From NCBI GenBank assembly GCA_013399115.1, contig VXAA01004383.1:752224-816223 (forward strand): a DNA stretch of 64,000 nucleotides. The letters are read 5' to 3'. Below are positions 1-11,000 of the stretch, piece by piece. Position 1 is the stretch's first letter; each line of letters opens with the position of its first letter. A program made the position numbers and the translations under genes. Origin of the DNA: Anseranas semipalmata (lineage: Eukaryota; Chordata; Aves; Anseriformes; Anseranatidae). The notes under the pieces were generated by a model that was not told the DNA's origin, searched no databases, and worked only from the letters and a program-made list of their open reading frames with translations.

Positions 1-280
1 CCATGTAAAAATCGCTGGACTCTCCAGCACGGAACCAGTCACATTACAGTTTTAATATACCACAGGAGGGTGACCTTTGAGATATCACTTAACAGTAAAT
101 AAAAATGAATAATTATTTCAGCGTGCTTATCTTTTCACTGTTAATTTACTTTTGGTGTGGTAAGAAAAGCTACTGAATCCATGATGATTTCTTAGCCAGT
201 ACCAAGAATTTATTTCAGGTCACTAGATATCCTGACTCTGTGAACACAGATAATTCTCAGGTCCACTTCTTTGTTTTTAC
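1..280 (-). other. ABCB10: ABCB10 intron downstream of the visible exon (partial)
   Basis: This stretch follows the splice donor of the ABCB10 exon at 281-481 and runs off the left edge of the window. On the minus strand the donor reads GTAAAA. I see no further ABCB10 coding sequence here, so the next exon must lie outside the window. Confidence 0.75.
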
Positions 281-481
281 CTGCAGTCTGCATGAGGTAG
301 ACACGAGTAGCATTAGCAGCAGCACCACATAAAAAGATTCCACTCAGCAAGGCACACAGGCTGGACAGGCTGTCAGTGAAGTCTTCACTGGGATTTGTGT
401 AAATAACATCAATAACTTTCCCCAGAAAGAAAGGGGCTGACATGGTAATGACACTGGAAACTGTCAGAAAGCCAACAGCAG
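281..481 (-). CDS. ABCB10: ABCB10 internal coding exon (probably exon 2): first transmembrane segments
   Basis: ABCB10 is a homodimeric ABC half-transporter of the inner mitochondrial membrane. It is linked to haem biosynthesis, mitoferrin-1 stability and biliverdin export. The 201-bp exon is bounded on the minus strand by an acceptor (TTGATTTGCAG, AG at 482-483) and a donor (GTAAAA, from 280). It encodes about 67 residues. They begin [18 protein letters not shown], continue through [11 protein letters not shown], and end in an alanine-rich segment followed by ATRVYLMQT. This matches the start of the ABCB10 transmembrane domain as I recall it: TM1, a short loop, then TM2. The first codon is split after one base. 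The mitochondrial presequence, the rest of the membrane domain and the nucleotide-binding domain are not visible, because exon 1 is upstream in or near a gap and later exons are off the window. Neighbours TAF5L and URB2 support the assignment by synteny. Confidence 0.93.
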
Positions 482-3400
482 CTGCAAATCAACATGGAAA
501 ATGCAAGGAAAAATAGTCTGAATTTGCAAGATCAGTAATAGCACATACAAAATATTTTTTCACTTGAAATTTCTATTAAGCTTGTGAGCGCCAGCACTAA
601 ATAATCAACATTCTTTTAGGTCCTGTTCTGAATGGGATATTTTAAGTCACTGTATAAATTAACTCAGGCAAGGCACATATTAAAATCCTGAAAGCCTCCC
701 TATATAAACACAGTCCTGGAATTGTTCCTTTTGTCTAACATTTCCTCTCACGCTTGACAAAGTTAACTTTCCAAGGGTATCATCCTTAGAGAGCATAACA
801 GTAAGTTTTCCATATCACACACACAACCCTTCACTCCAGTTTGGTTTGTTTTTCATTATTCATGCTTGTTACCATATTAAGGCTTCCAATAGTCTGTTTC
901 TAAGATAGCAATGGAGTGAGGTAAAGATCCATCAGAGAACCATCTAAAACATACAATTTTATATCTGTCTGTATCTCTCTCTATATAGTTGAACCTTAAT
1001 GGGTAAAAATTGTACACATTTGTTTTACTCTTCGTTATTGCTGGTCTAAAAGAAAAATAGCATAAGTATGGCTAGAGGTCTGCGGATGAGCACGGCTCTT
1101 GAATTCCTGTTGCAAGATCACCTGTGTAACTGCCCGAAGCTGTGTCACAGAGTATGAAAATTGCACAGGACCAAGACTCAGCCTTATGAACTTTACTCCG
1201 CAACAAGATTTCCTGAGCCAAGAACACAGCTTGATTCTGAGAAGGCAAGCCAAGACTGAAAGGCTGAGAGCTAGAAAAAATCCTCTTGATTGAAAACTGA
1301 ACAAACCTGATATGAAAACCACTGAACCACAACAAGCAATGCCATTTATACAGCGTAATTTTCAAACAGCCAACCCCACACTTAAAGCAACCATTCATAG
1401 GATTGCTATAAAATTACCAACAGATAGCGTCTTTAAAGGCAAAAAGGAACTCTATTGCAAATCCTGGAGCTGTAAGAGTTTTCTTTGCATTTTACTGAGC
1501 TTCTTTTATTGCTTTTGTTATGATGAGAGCAGAGAGCCCCCTGGCAGTGCACTCACATCTGTCACAGAGGGTGTGATGCCCCTTACCACCTCCACACACG
1601 CACATGGAAAGCTTTGTTTCAGTTTTTACTTGAAGTGTAAATACAGCTGTGCATTTATGATGAAGAATTCAAGGTACAAAGAAATGCATACCCACCACCA
1701 CCTGAAGCAAACACTTCTCTGCACATTAACTCCAACAAAGGCTAGGTCATCTCCTGTCAGGAAAAGCTGGTCCATAAGACAGCTGGAGATGGTCAAAAGC
1801 ATTGCTTTTGTAGGCACAGCGCTGTGTAGCAGCTCCGTATCCACGAGTCCAGCCCATTTCTCAGTTATGGATGGAACTGGACAACTACAAATATAAATAT
1901 TCAGCAAACAAAGAAGAGCATACAGCTAAAAATCCTGTATGTCTGTATAGTGGTATGGCACTCCTGGCTTGAATTTACCTTCATCTCTTCTTCATTTAAA
2001 CAAGCATGGATTTCACAGTAATTACCTCCAACAGCCTTAATTGAACTAAAAGTAAATATCAGTACATAATGCACACTGAAGATTACTAAACTACTTAAAT
2101 ATTAGTCAAAGTGTCAATAATATATGGGAACAATGCAGTCCTGAAAATGAAGGCTCACACAATCTAGATTATTATTTTTAATTTTCCCCTTAAGCAATGT
2201 GCACGTCTATGGTAATTTAATCACAAATCGCATGCAAAATGAGATTCCATAATTGAAACTCTCACTTTGATTATACCAGCGGAACAACTAGAAAATAGCA
2301 CAGATGCCAAGCTGTTGCTCTTTTTTTTTTTAAACTGTCGACTAATTAGTGAAATAGGCATCAGCAAACACTCCTATCTCCCGGCTCAAAGAAGAGCTGT
2401 CATTGTGATAAGTGGCTAAAGGGAGGAGCACGAGGTGTTCAGCAAGCAGATATGAAGACACTTCAGTGACACTGAAGGTTGTCACTGACAGAAAAAAAGG
2501 TCAGAGTAAACTGTAGAGTATTCATTTCACACAGCCTACTCTGTTACCCAGAAGATCACGTCAAACGAAAAGAGTGCATTTTGGAAGCTATACTTCTTTT
2601 TAGAGTAAGTCAGTTTTGCAGGCTATGAAAACAAAGAAAACGTGAAGCAAATCAACGGAGCTTATAAAACCAAGGCTACGTCAGACGGACAACAGAGGCA
2701 AAGACAAGGCAACCTGGCGCCAGCAGCAGCTGAGAAGCCCTGCTGGAAAGCTTAAGCAAACATTTTGCTTGTCTGCCGGCACAGAAACCCCGATCACTGT
2801 GCAGAGTGATGCCTTTATCACTACAGAGATCAGCATGCTTTCTATTAAGGCTCAAGTGGGCTTGCTTCTTGACAGCAGATCTGCAACTTCATTTCATAGC
2901 AAATACACTCTTGGCACAGAGGACTCGCCACCGACTGATAAACTAGGACATTTGCAAGCAATAACTAGGCAGAATTATCAGAAACCTCTCTTCAGAACAT
3001 GGACTAAGTGACTCCAAAGGGTCACAATGCCCATTTTCTACATCCAAGAACACCACCAAGAGCGCTATGAAAATTTCTAATTTTGCTGGTCCTTACCAGA
3101 GCATCCCTCTCACCTCATACAGTATGTGGAAGTGTACAAAGCAAAAAAATAGCCCTTTCCTCCAGAGGCTTGCAAGCAATTTTGAACACAAACACATAAA
3201 TATTTGACCTCAGATGAATTGAGATCATTCTAGTCAATAGTTCTAAGTTAGGTATGACTGGTGTGGTTTACTTTTTGTGTTAAAGTAAATTCATACATGA
3301 TAGCTGGGCTGTATCTATTACTGTGCAAGAATAACCTTTTAGAATAGTCCTCCTTAGATTATTAAGAACACTATAATACTGTTCTCAGAAAAAATACAGT

Positions 3401-6195
3401 GCGTGTCTGACAGCACAGTTGTATACTGCATCCCTGGTGCATCCTGGAAAGCTGCTAGCTCTTTTAGTGGAGATGTGTTAATTTACAGGTGTGGTCAATA
3501 TACTGAATCTTGCAAGTTACTATTTTCTATGATGATCATGGGTTTTAGAAATTTTTTTATGGGAGGATTCTATAGACAGTTTCATGTGGTTATTGGATCT
3601 CTGGTGTTTGTTTTTGTTTGTTTGGTTTTGTGTGTTTTTTTTTTAAAGCACAAAAGAACAGTTCAAGTTTCCAAATGACAAACACTTTTTTTCTTTGGTA
3701 CAACAACAATAGTGTTGCACAACTTAAAATATCTTCAAGACAGCTCATGAAAAGGATGGCATACTGTGGGTCATCTGACTGACCAGGATTATACAACAGT
3801 TTGGAGAAACCGTCAGAGGAAATTGCTGTGGAACAGAACTAAACAAGAGAGATAGGCAATACCTTTGAAATAATATCTCAAGCATAAGACCAGTGTCCAG
3901 TATCTGGAGGGCTGAGACAGACACCAGCACAGGAGAGAGCCCCAGAGTATCGGCAGGTGGCATCCCTTGTGCTCAGAACATTTACATGATACAACTTACG
4001 GAAGAAGTCTATCATCGTGAAGGAAGCCTGCTCTTCGAGTCATGACATGCTCGGGATTCACAGAAATCATCCTCAGCAGCTCCTCACGGAGGCTCCTATG
4101 ATCAAGCAGGGCTGACCTGCCAGGTGTCCTTCGCTATGGAGCAAATGAAATGACAGCAAGCCTTGGCAGAGTAGGCTACAGAGGGTTTCACAGAAGAGCT
4201 TTCAGAGAGGATATTTAATGGGAGAAGTCTCCTTCCAGGCAGAGCAGAACGCAGTGGTTTGAGGAAGCCCAAGCAAGGCAGGAGCAAGCATGACCGCCTC
4301 TTTGCAGAGGAGAAAAGGAGGAAGAGGTAGCAAGGCGTGCGGCCTGACTGAAGGCCCACGCACAGCTGTGCACGACTTGACTCAAAACAACTGTAAGGAA
4401 GTGCCCGCACTTTCTCTCAAGAAATACGGCACCTCTATTTTACAATGTGCTATCATCGACACACACAGCACCACAAACTGATCCTTTAAGACACCCAAAA
4501 AGAGCCTGTCACAAACAGGCCTGTTTCAGAACCCACGGAAAGTGTTCTTTTTCACACTCTCCTGCCATTGTGAAAAGCTTTGGAACTCATCGCCCACACA
4601 CAAAGTGTAAAAGCAATTCGGGGCTGGTGGGGAGGGGGGAAGGAGAAGCTAATTATTCTATCAAAACCCACAGTAAAAGGATGGCTTGCACACCCAGCGT
4701 AGAATCCTCTGAGTGTTTTCAGCAGCTTCCCTGGACAATTATTTCAGGACAACGGACCAGCCTGTAGCTGAGATACAGCAGAAGTACAGAGCTTACTCAG
4801 AAAAGTAGGAAAGCATTAGTAATTTCTGCATATTTACCACTATATGTTAAAATAGCGTAAACCATTAATTATGGACTCAAAGTGTTTAGTCAGAGATATT
4901 TAAAAACCAGACTTCCTTCCAATAACAAAGTATTTAAAATTGCTATTATGTTTCTCATGATATTGATTTTCCTCAGCTATAAAAATCAGCCAAGCTTCTA
5001 ACCACCAAATGTTGGAAAGTAATAAAATAACTCCAGGTTTGCAGAAGTACAGTTTTTTTTTTTTTTTAACATGCTTAAAATGAAAGCATTTAACATTTAG
5101 CATTATCTTGTGTAGAAGACAGTCTTTACGTCAGAGCAATCCAGCAACTGTTCCTTCTGTCTTCACAATTTACTCAGAGTGCAGCAAAAACATTCCCCAG
5201 AGAAATTAAGCGCTAAGCCCCTAACTGATCACAGTGGTCAGCAGTTACTGTTTCTGCAATGTCTTAGCGAAACAGCTTCACTAACAGTTCGGCACCAATT
5301 TAAAACACGGAACTGTCATCAACCAGCCAAAGAAATCCAATTTGTTTGCGATAAAGCTACAAGGTTGCTTGAACCTTACAAACACCAACACAATCAGAAG
5401 AAACGCTGGGAGGAGGGGGAATTCAGCCTATTTGATTTCTATGAAAGGCACATGAGAAAGCAATCAGCAAGTTACCCCTGTATATATCATACATACCATA
5501 ATTACGGTTTTAAAACCACAAGAATTGCCTTCAGAAAATTCAAGTTAAGGTGTGATTGCTGAGTTGCTTTTAGACAAACAGAACCACTTTACAGTAACGA
5601 AGTATAGTAACAGAAAACAGCGGACACTTACGTGGAGTTGAGAAGTGAACCTAAATTTTGGCCAGGAACGTCCCAGCTGCTGGGTGACAGCACAGAAACA
5701 GCAAGATTGACAAGAGTGGGGCTCAATCCCAGTTCCAAAGAGACGGGCATTCTGGTGCCTGTAAGCCTGGGCTCCCACCAGCTTCCTTCCCCTTATGCAC
5801 ACTACAAAACTAATTTGACTCGCCGTCAAGGTTTTGGTGAGTGTATGAAAACTGATTTTTTTCCAAAGACATATCTGTCTTTTAGTTAATTTTTAGATGG
5901 AGAGGGAAAAGCATATCTTTAAAACAGTGCGTGGATTGCCTGCTGATGTTCAAAAGCATGCTAGAAAACTTGGAAGAGTGAAAGTTTCAAAATTAAACAA
6001 TGCAAGTGTTACTACAAGCTAAATACATATTTGCCTGATTTCATTTCCTAAAATAACTGAAGTTTTCAAAGATACTCCTACTCAAGTACTTGACATAAAA
6101 AACGTCAGCTTGTACAAATGTAAATAACTAAAAGCATGATGTTCCAGTAGTAATACTCAGAACTGATGTGTTCTACATTTCTATCTGCATTCTGT

Positions 6196-6221
6196 AAAAA
6201 AATAAAATAAAATAAAATAAA
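6196..6221. repeat. (AAAAT)n microsatellite
   Basis: About four to five tandem AAAAT units follow a short A run. The tract lies in ABCB10 intron 1. It is a simple repeat with no other signal. Confidence 0.9.
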
Positions 6222-7037
6222 TTCAAGTTGTTCACTATTCCAATCAAAGGAACTAGTAAATTATTAAAATAGTTTCTGAACTACATTACAAAGAACACAC
6301 CTAAAAACTTCAGGTAGTCTTAGGTACAATTTTTTTTTAAAAAAAAGTCTTTAAGAATTTTCTTATAGCAATTTATTCCTTATTAAAAATTACAAAAGAA
6401 AATTCTACAGTAACTCAAGTATTTCTCATTCAAGTATGAGAAAGAGCATCACCTGGCATAACTTCAAAGTACTGAAAAATCGTATTATGAACAAGGCAGA
6501 GTTCCTCTGATTTCATGGCAATCCTAACTCACAGGGAAAAAGCTATTACAAATGATGCCCAAAATTCTAAAATAAAACTTACAAAATAACATTTCTTGCA
6601 CATCTTTAGAGAAGACCTGAGTACAAACCAAACTTTCTTACTTTGACTCTGTTTGCAGTAAGTGTCACAGGAAAAGGGCGCACTTTGCTATTGGATTAAA
6701 AATTTCACAGTTTCTTGTACTTACCCTGCAATTCAATAGAACTATTGTTTACTTGGATCGCGGTTTGGATGAAGTGCAATGGACAGATTCTCACAGGGTG
6801 AAACAAGGAGGCAGGAAGAAATAAAAAGGATCGTTTTGAAAAAGCATTTTTGTGGCCTCGTAAACGTAGTGGGATTTAGCAATTTCAACAATGGCCATAT
6901 CCTATTCCCTGGGAATTCAATTTAGCTGAAGACACCGGTTTACCTGACCCAACTGCACAACATTAAACGTCCTGTTTAAGCTGTACCCAGCTGTAGGAGT
7001 AACTGAGGATGAAAGATGGGATGTATGACACTGAGAT

Positions 7038-7052
7038 ACATATATATATATT
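7038..7052. repeat. (TA)n dinucleotide repeat followed by a G run
   Basis: A short alternating AT tract is followed by TTTT and a run of seven Gs. It lies in ABCB10 intron 1. Confidence 0.8.
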
Positions 7053-8593
7053 TTGGGGGGGCAGTATGATATTTGGTACATCTATTGTCACTTTTAATGG
7101 ACCCTGCAGGGCCAGAATCTCCTCCTGTGAAGGAAGCATTGCAGGGGGTGCTGCGTGCCACTGCACACCACCTGCCTCCTGAGCCAGCAAACGGCGAAGA
7201 GGCCGTGCATAAAACGAGATGGCCGGGGCAGGTCACCTTCCTCTTTGTATCTGCACCTCCCCAGCTGACACCATTCCCCCCTGCACCAACACAGGTAAGC
7301 CTAGTCTTGCACAAGCCAGTCTCCCTCCCAGATCATCATCCTCTGCTCCCCACCCCTGCCACCAGCACCACCACTCCATCTTCTGTCACCGTGAGCTTCC
7401 AGGCGCGATTACACCGAGCAGGACATCCCGACCCTGCCACCGGTGTTGCGGAATAGGTACACCCCTGCACAGGGGTAATGCCGTGCACCTGTGCTACCAC
7501 TACAGGCTATGTAAAATGCAAAAGACCTGGAAGAGCTCAACTTTCTTGCAAAACAAAACTGCACCTGTAAGACTCTTAAGAGATCCCATTGCATTTCTTT
7601 ACTGGTTATACGGGCTTGAAGAGGAAATTAAGTGTTTCGCCCTAGATTCATTGTCTCACACAGTGAAACCATTAACCTTTCTCTTTCCTTAGAGAACAGA
7701 GGTAAAACAGATGCTGAGTTTGCAAGGACTAGTTTTGTAGTACAAAGATGCAACAGGAACAAAAGAAAACATATTTTAACATATTTTAGATACAATGGGC
7801 AGATGTGGTTTCCCTACAACCACCTACAAGGGCATCTTTACCTGTATTTTTTATTCCTGCACTCTATAATGACCCAAGCTATCTTCCTTGTTTGCTTTTC
7901 CCTCTTCCCACTTAATCACAACTTAACAACAAAAGTAACAGCTTGAGTAATGTGTCGATAAAGAAGAAAAATTTTACATAAATTCATTACATTTGCATGG
8001 GTTTTTTTTTCCTCCATTCTCATGATTTGCTATAATCAAGTTTATTTTAAAAAATTCAGGCCATTTTGTTATCTCAAAAGACAAAACTGCATGTAGCTGA
8101 TTTTTAGTTAACTGTGATAGTCGATTTACTTAGACAAAAACATTAGGAGACCGCATAGGTAAAGGATACTTAGCCCTGTTTTAAAGCACAATTGCACACT
8201 ACTGTACCTAACTGTAAATTAAGTTCTCAGTTAGCTAGGAGCCTCTGAATCCTAAAAACAATCCTTAAAACAACTGGTTTCTTTGTTTTTGCAGTTTCAA
8301 TGGAAAAAATAAGAACTTCACTGAAAAGTCAGCAGGCAATCTCTGATCAGATCTTCACTTCATCACCAAAATCTGAACAGACTGAACATTAGTTACTAGC
8401 AAAGGGATTTTAATTTTTAGTCCATAAACCAGTGAAGAAAAATAATCATGAGCAAGATTGCATCCTTACTGAACACCACACCTTTTATTCCCTCCATCCG
8501 ACCCCATCCCATCAATTTTTCCCTACTTTTGTTCTGCATACACAAGACAGTTGTGTTAGCTGCATAAAGCAGGTGTTTATGGCACAGAAATTC

Positions 8594-8613
8594 TTTTTTT
8601 TTTTTTTTTTTTT
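8594..8613. repeat. Poly-T tract
   Basis: This is an uninterrupted T run of about 20 bases in ABCB10 intron 1. On the minus strand it is poly-A, but the flanks show no recognisable retroposon body. Confidence 0.9.
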
Positions 8614-9358
8614 ATAAAAACTCATTTGGATCCAAATTACTTTGGCCATGTAATGCTAATGTAAAAAGAGGTTCCATAACTATCTACTCTGAATAAAAAC
8701 TTGCACAAAAGCATTTCATATTTCTCAAAGACACTTCTTGATACAAGTCTGCCTACCCACCTCCTTTCTCCTACCCAAAGAAAGCCTACAGACAGGAACG
8801 CCACTTATCCATGCTGTGGGAACTACTCAATGTTTTGCAAAGTCCTACAGGCCTAACACTGCCACAACATGCTGTACACCAGTGAAGGTGGTTTAAAAAA
8901 AAGCAATAATTTGATATTGTTTTCTTACAAACAGCTACTACCCTATTATCCCTGTGAGAAGCAATACCAAGAACACTTTGTTTCTACTCTTTGTGGAGGA
9001 CATTGATCTGTTAGAGGCGCAAGTTACATGACCACGGTGTTTGACTTCACCCTAGAGAAACTAAAAAGAAATAAATCGGTTTAAAAACATCTTTACAAAG
9101 TTTTTGGCAAGAAATTCTCGGCAGACACAACTCCAATTTCTGTAATTAAAAAATAAAAATAAAAACAACACCCTCAGGATTCTCATTTTTCACTTCATCC
9201 CTATAGTCTTAGACCCGAGTTAATTATCAGCTGCTTTTGACGTGAGCTCCGGACGCGCACAGAGGCAGGAACGGGCACCAGCAGCAAAGCAGAGCCCTGG
9301 CACTTCCAAAACTTTCGCCTTCCCTTCAAAACAAGGAATCAGGAGGTGGCGGGGAGGG

Positions 9359-9961
9359 NNNNNNNNNNNNNNNNNNNNNNNNNNNNNNNNNNNNNNNNNN
9401 NNNNNNNNNNNNNNNNNNNNNNNNNNNNNNNNNNNNNNNNNNNNNNNNNNNNNNNNNNNNNNNNNNNNNNNNNNNNNNNNNNNNNNNNNNNNNNNNNNNN
9501 NNNNNNNNNNNNNNNNNNNNNNNNNNNNNNNNNNNNNNNNNNNNNNNNNNNNNNNNNNNNNNNNNNNNNNNNNNNNNNNNNNNNNNNNNNNNNNNNNNNN
9601 NNNNNNNNNNNNNNNNNNNNNNNNNNNNNNNNNNNNNNNNNNNNNNNNNNNNNNNNNNNNNNNNNNNNNNNNNNNNNNNNNNNNNNNNNNNNNNNNNNNN
9701 NNNNNNNNNNNNNNNNNNNNNNNNNNNNNNNNNNNNNNNNNNNNNNNNNNNNNNNNNNNNNNNNNNNNNNNNNNNNNNNNNNNNNNNNNNNNNNNNNNNN
9801 NNNNNNNNNNNNNNNNNNNNNNNNNNNNNNNNNNNNNNNNNNNNNNNNNNNNNNNNNNNNNNNNNNNNNNNNNNNNNNNNNNNNNNNNNNNNNNNNNNNN
9901 NNNNNNNNNNNNNNNNNNNNNNNNNNNNNNNNNNNNNNNNNNNNNNNNNNNNNNNNNNNNN
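9359..9961. other. Assembly gap (603 N) expected to contain ABCB10 exon 1
   Basis: This is a run of unknown bases inside a strongly GC-rich, CpG-rich region. ABCB10 exon 1 in other vertebrates is large and very GC-rich and encodes the mitochondrial presequence. The visible ABCB10 exon is on the minus strand downstream of this point, and no candidate exon 1 is readable elsewhere. The inference is that exon 1 is wholly or largely in the gap. Open frames that cross it are artefacts of unknown bases. Confidence 0.9.
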
Positions 9962-10278
9962 GGCCGCGCCTCGCTCCTCAGCCAGCGCCCTCTGCCGCCG
10001 CCCGGCCCCGCGCGGCGCGGGGAGGGGGCCGGGGCTTGGCGAAATGGCGCCCGGGTCCGGCCTGCCCTGCGGAGACGCGTTATGGTGCCGTCTTCCCAGT
10101 AACGGGCTGCCCCGGGCCCCGCGTCAAACAAACGGAGCCGCCGGGCACGCGGCACGTTCCCTGCGGCGCACGCTGCCGAATGCCAGAGCAGGGGGCTGGC
10201 CCCCGCGCCCCATCGTCCCACCCGGGGAGCCTGGCGTGCCCGCGCTTCACCGTCAGCACCTCGAGTCAAACTTCCTGG

Positions 10279-10283
10279 CCAAT
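10279..10283 (+). promoter_or_regulatory. CCAAT box candidate
   Basis: This is a CCAAT pentamer (GGCCAATTT context) in the ABCB10 CpG island. NF-Y sites act in either orientation. The assignment rests only on the motif and its location. Confidence 0.3.
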
Positions 10284-10484
10284 TTGCCAAGCGCCCCCCC
10301 GGCCCCGCAGGGGGGCAGCTGTCCCCGGCTTTTAATTAGCGCTGCCATTAGGGACGGGCCGTTAGGGCCCGAAGCCTGCGGGGAGCGCGAGGCTCTTTTT
10401 CACGCCGCTTCCCCTCAGCGGACGTCCGGGGGACGTTTCTGGCGCTCGTGGCCTCCCCGCGCTGCACTCGAAGCGGAGGCGCGA

Positions 10485-10489
10485 CCAAT
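10485..10489 (+). promoter_or_regulatory. CCAAT box candidate (GACCAATCG)
   Basis: This is the better of the two CCAAT matches in the island, with the GACCAATCG context typical of NF-Y sites. It lies about 500 bp beyond the gap edge, upstream in the ABCB10 sense. Confidence 0.4.
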
Positions 10490-11000
10490 CGATCCCTCGG
10501 GCGAGGAGCGAGGCTGGCGGGACGGGGCGGAGCTGAGGTCGGGCCGGGCCGAGCCCTGTGCCGGCCCGGCTCTGGGCTGTGTGGAGCCCCGCCGGCTCTG
10601 TGAGGGGGAGGGAGCAGATCTTGGCGTGCCTCCCCGCAGTCACCGGTCTGGGGTGGATATAAGTCTTTTTAATTCTCTCCCCCTTTTTGCAAAAGCTGGC
10701 ACCAGCCATCTCCCTCGGGCGATGAGCGAAACGATGTAAAATATTTTATAGAAGGGGGAAAGACCCCGTAAAGCAAGATTTTCTCAATGCAAAGGGTGAT
10801 TGCGCCCGCGCAGCCCCTCAGCAGCAGCAGCGCGCCTGGGCGGGGCCGCAGCCCGGGGAGCGAAACCGCGGCACGGGGGCGCGGTGCCGAGGCCGGGCGC
10901 TTGCAAACCCCCTGCGGGGCTCTGGAAGGTGCAGAGCGGGCACCTGGCTGAGGCAGGGTGGGGGGAACAGCAGAGAGGTGAGGGAGGGGGCTGCGAGCAC

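Larger units (their letters stand above)
482..9358 (-). other. ABCB10: ABCB10 first intron (about 9 kb), no supported exon
   Basis: This is the interval between the visible ABCB10 exon and the CpG island expected to hold exon 1. It is AT-rich unique sequence with simple repeats at about 6196-6221, 7038-7052 and 8594-8613. Several open frames of 60-194 codons occur, but none shows a recognisable family, and most overlap open frames on the other strand. A pyrimidine-rich block at about 7230-7460 is C-biased on the plus strand. I see no ncRNA gene. Confidence 0.6.
9962..11000 (-). promoter_or_regulatory. ABCB10: CpG island, presumed ABCB10 promoter and 5' region
   Basis: GC-rich sequence dense in CG dinucleotides runs from the gap edge to about 11.0 kb, in contrast to the AT-rich flanks. 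It contains CCAAT pentamers at 10279-10283 and 10485-10489. It also has a GGCGAAATGGCGCC block near 10038-10053 that resembles combined E2F- and YY1-type motifs. Its position upstream of the minus-strand ABCB10 gene makes it the likely promoter. The transcription start cannot be placed because the adjoining sequence is missing. Confidence 0.75.

Noticed and set aside
1312..1896. 194-codon plus-strand frame in ABCB10 intron 1
   Set aside because: No recognisable domain and cysteine/serine-rich chance-like composition. A frame on the opposite strand is also open.
7073..7692. Two overlapping plus-strand frames (127 and 157 codons)
   Set aside because: They arise from C-rich, stop-poor sequence. 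No start context, splice evidence or homology is visible.
9220..10335. Open frames of 286-356 codons across the first N gap
   Set aside because: Most of their length is unknown bases. The readable ends are GC-rich, arginine-, alanine- and proline-rich, and match no family.
10044..10739. 231-codon plus-strand frame in the ABCB10 CpG island
   Set aside because: GC-rich sequence has few stop codons. The product is low-complexity with no family resemblance.
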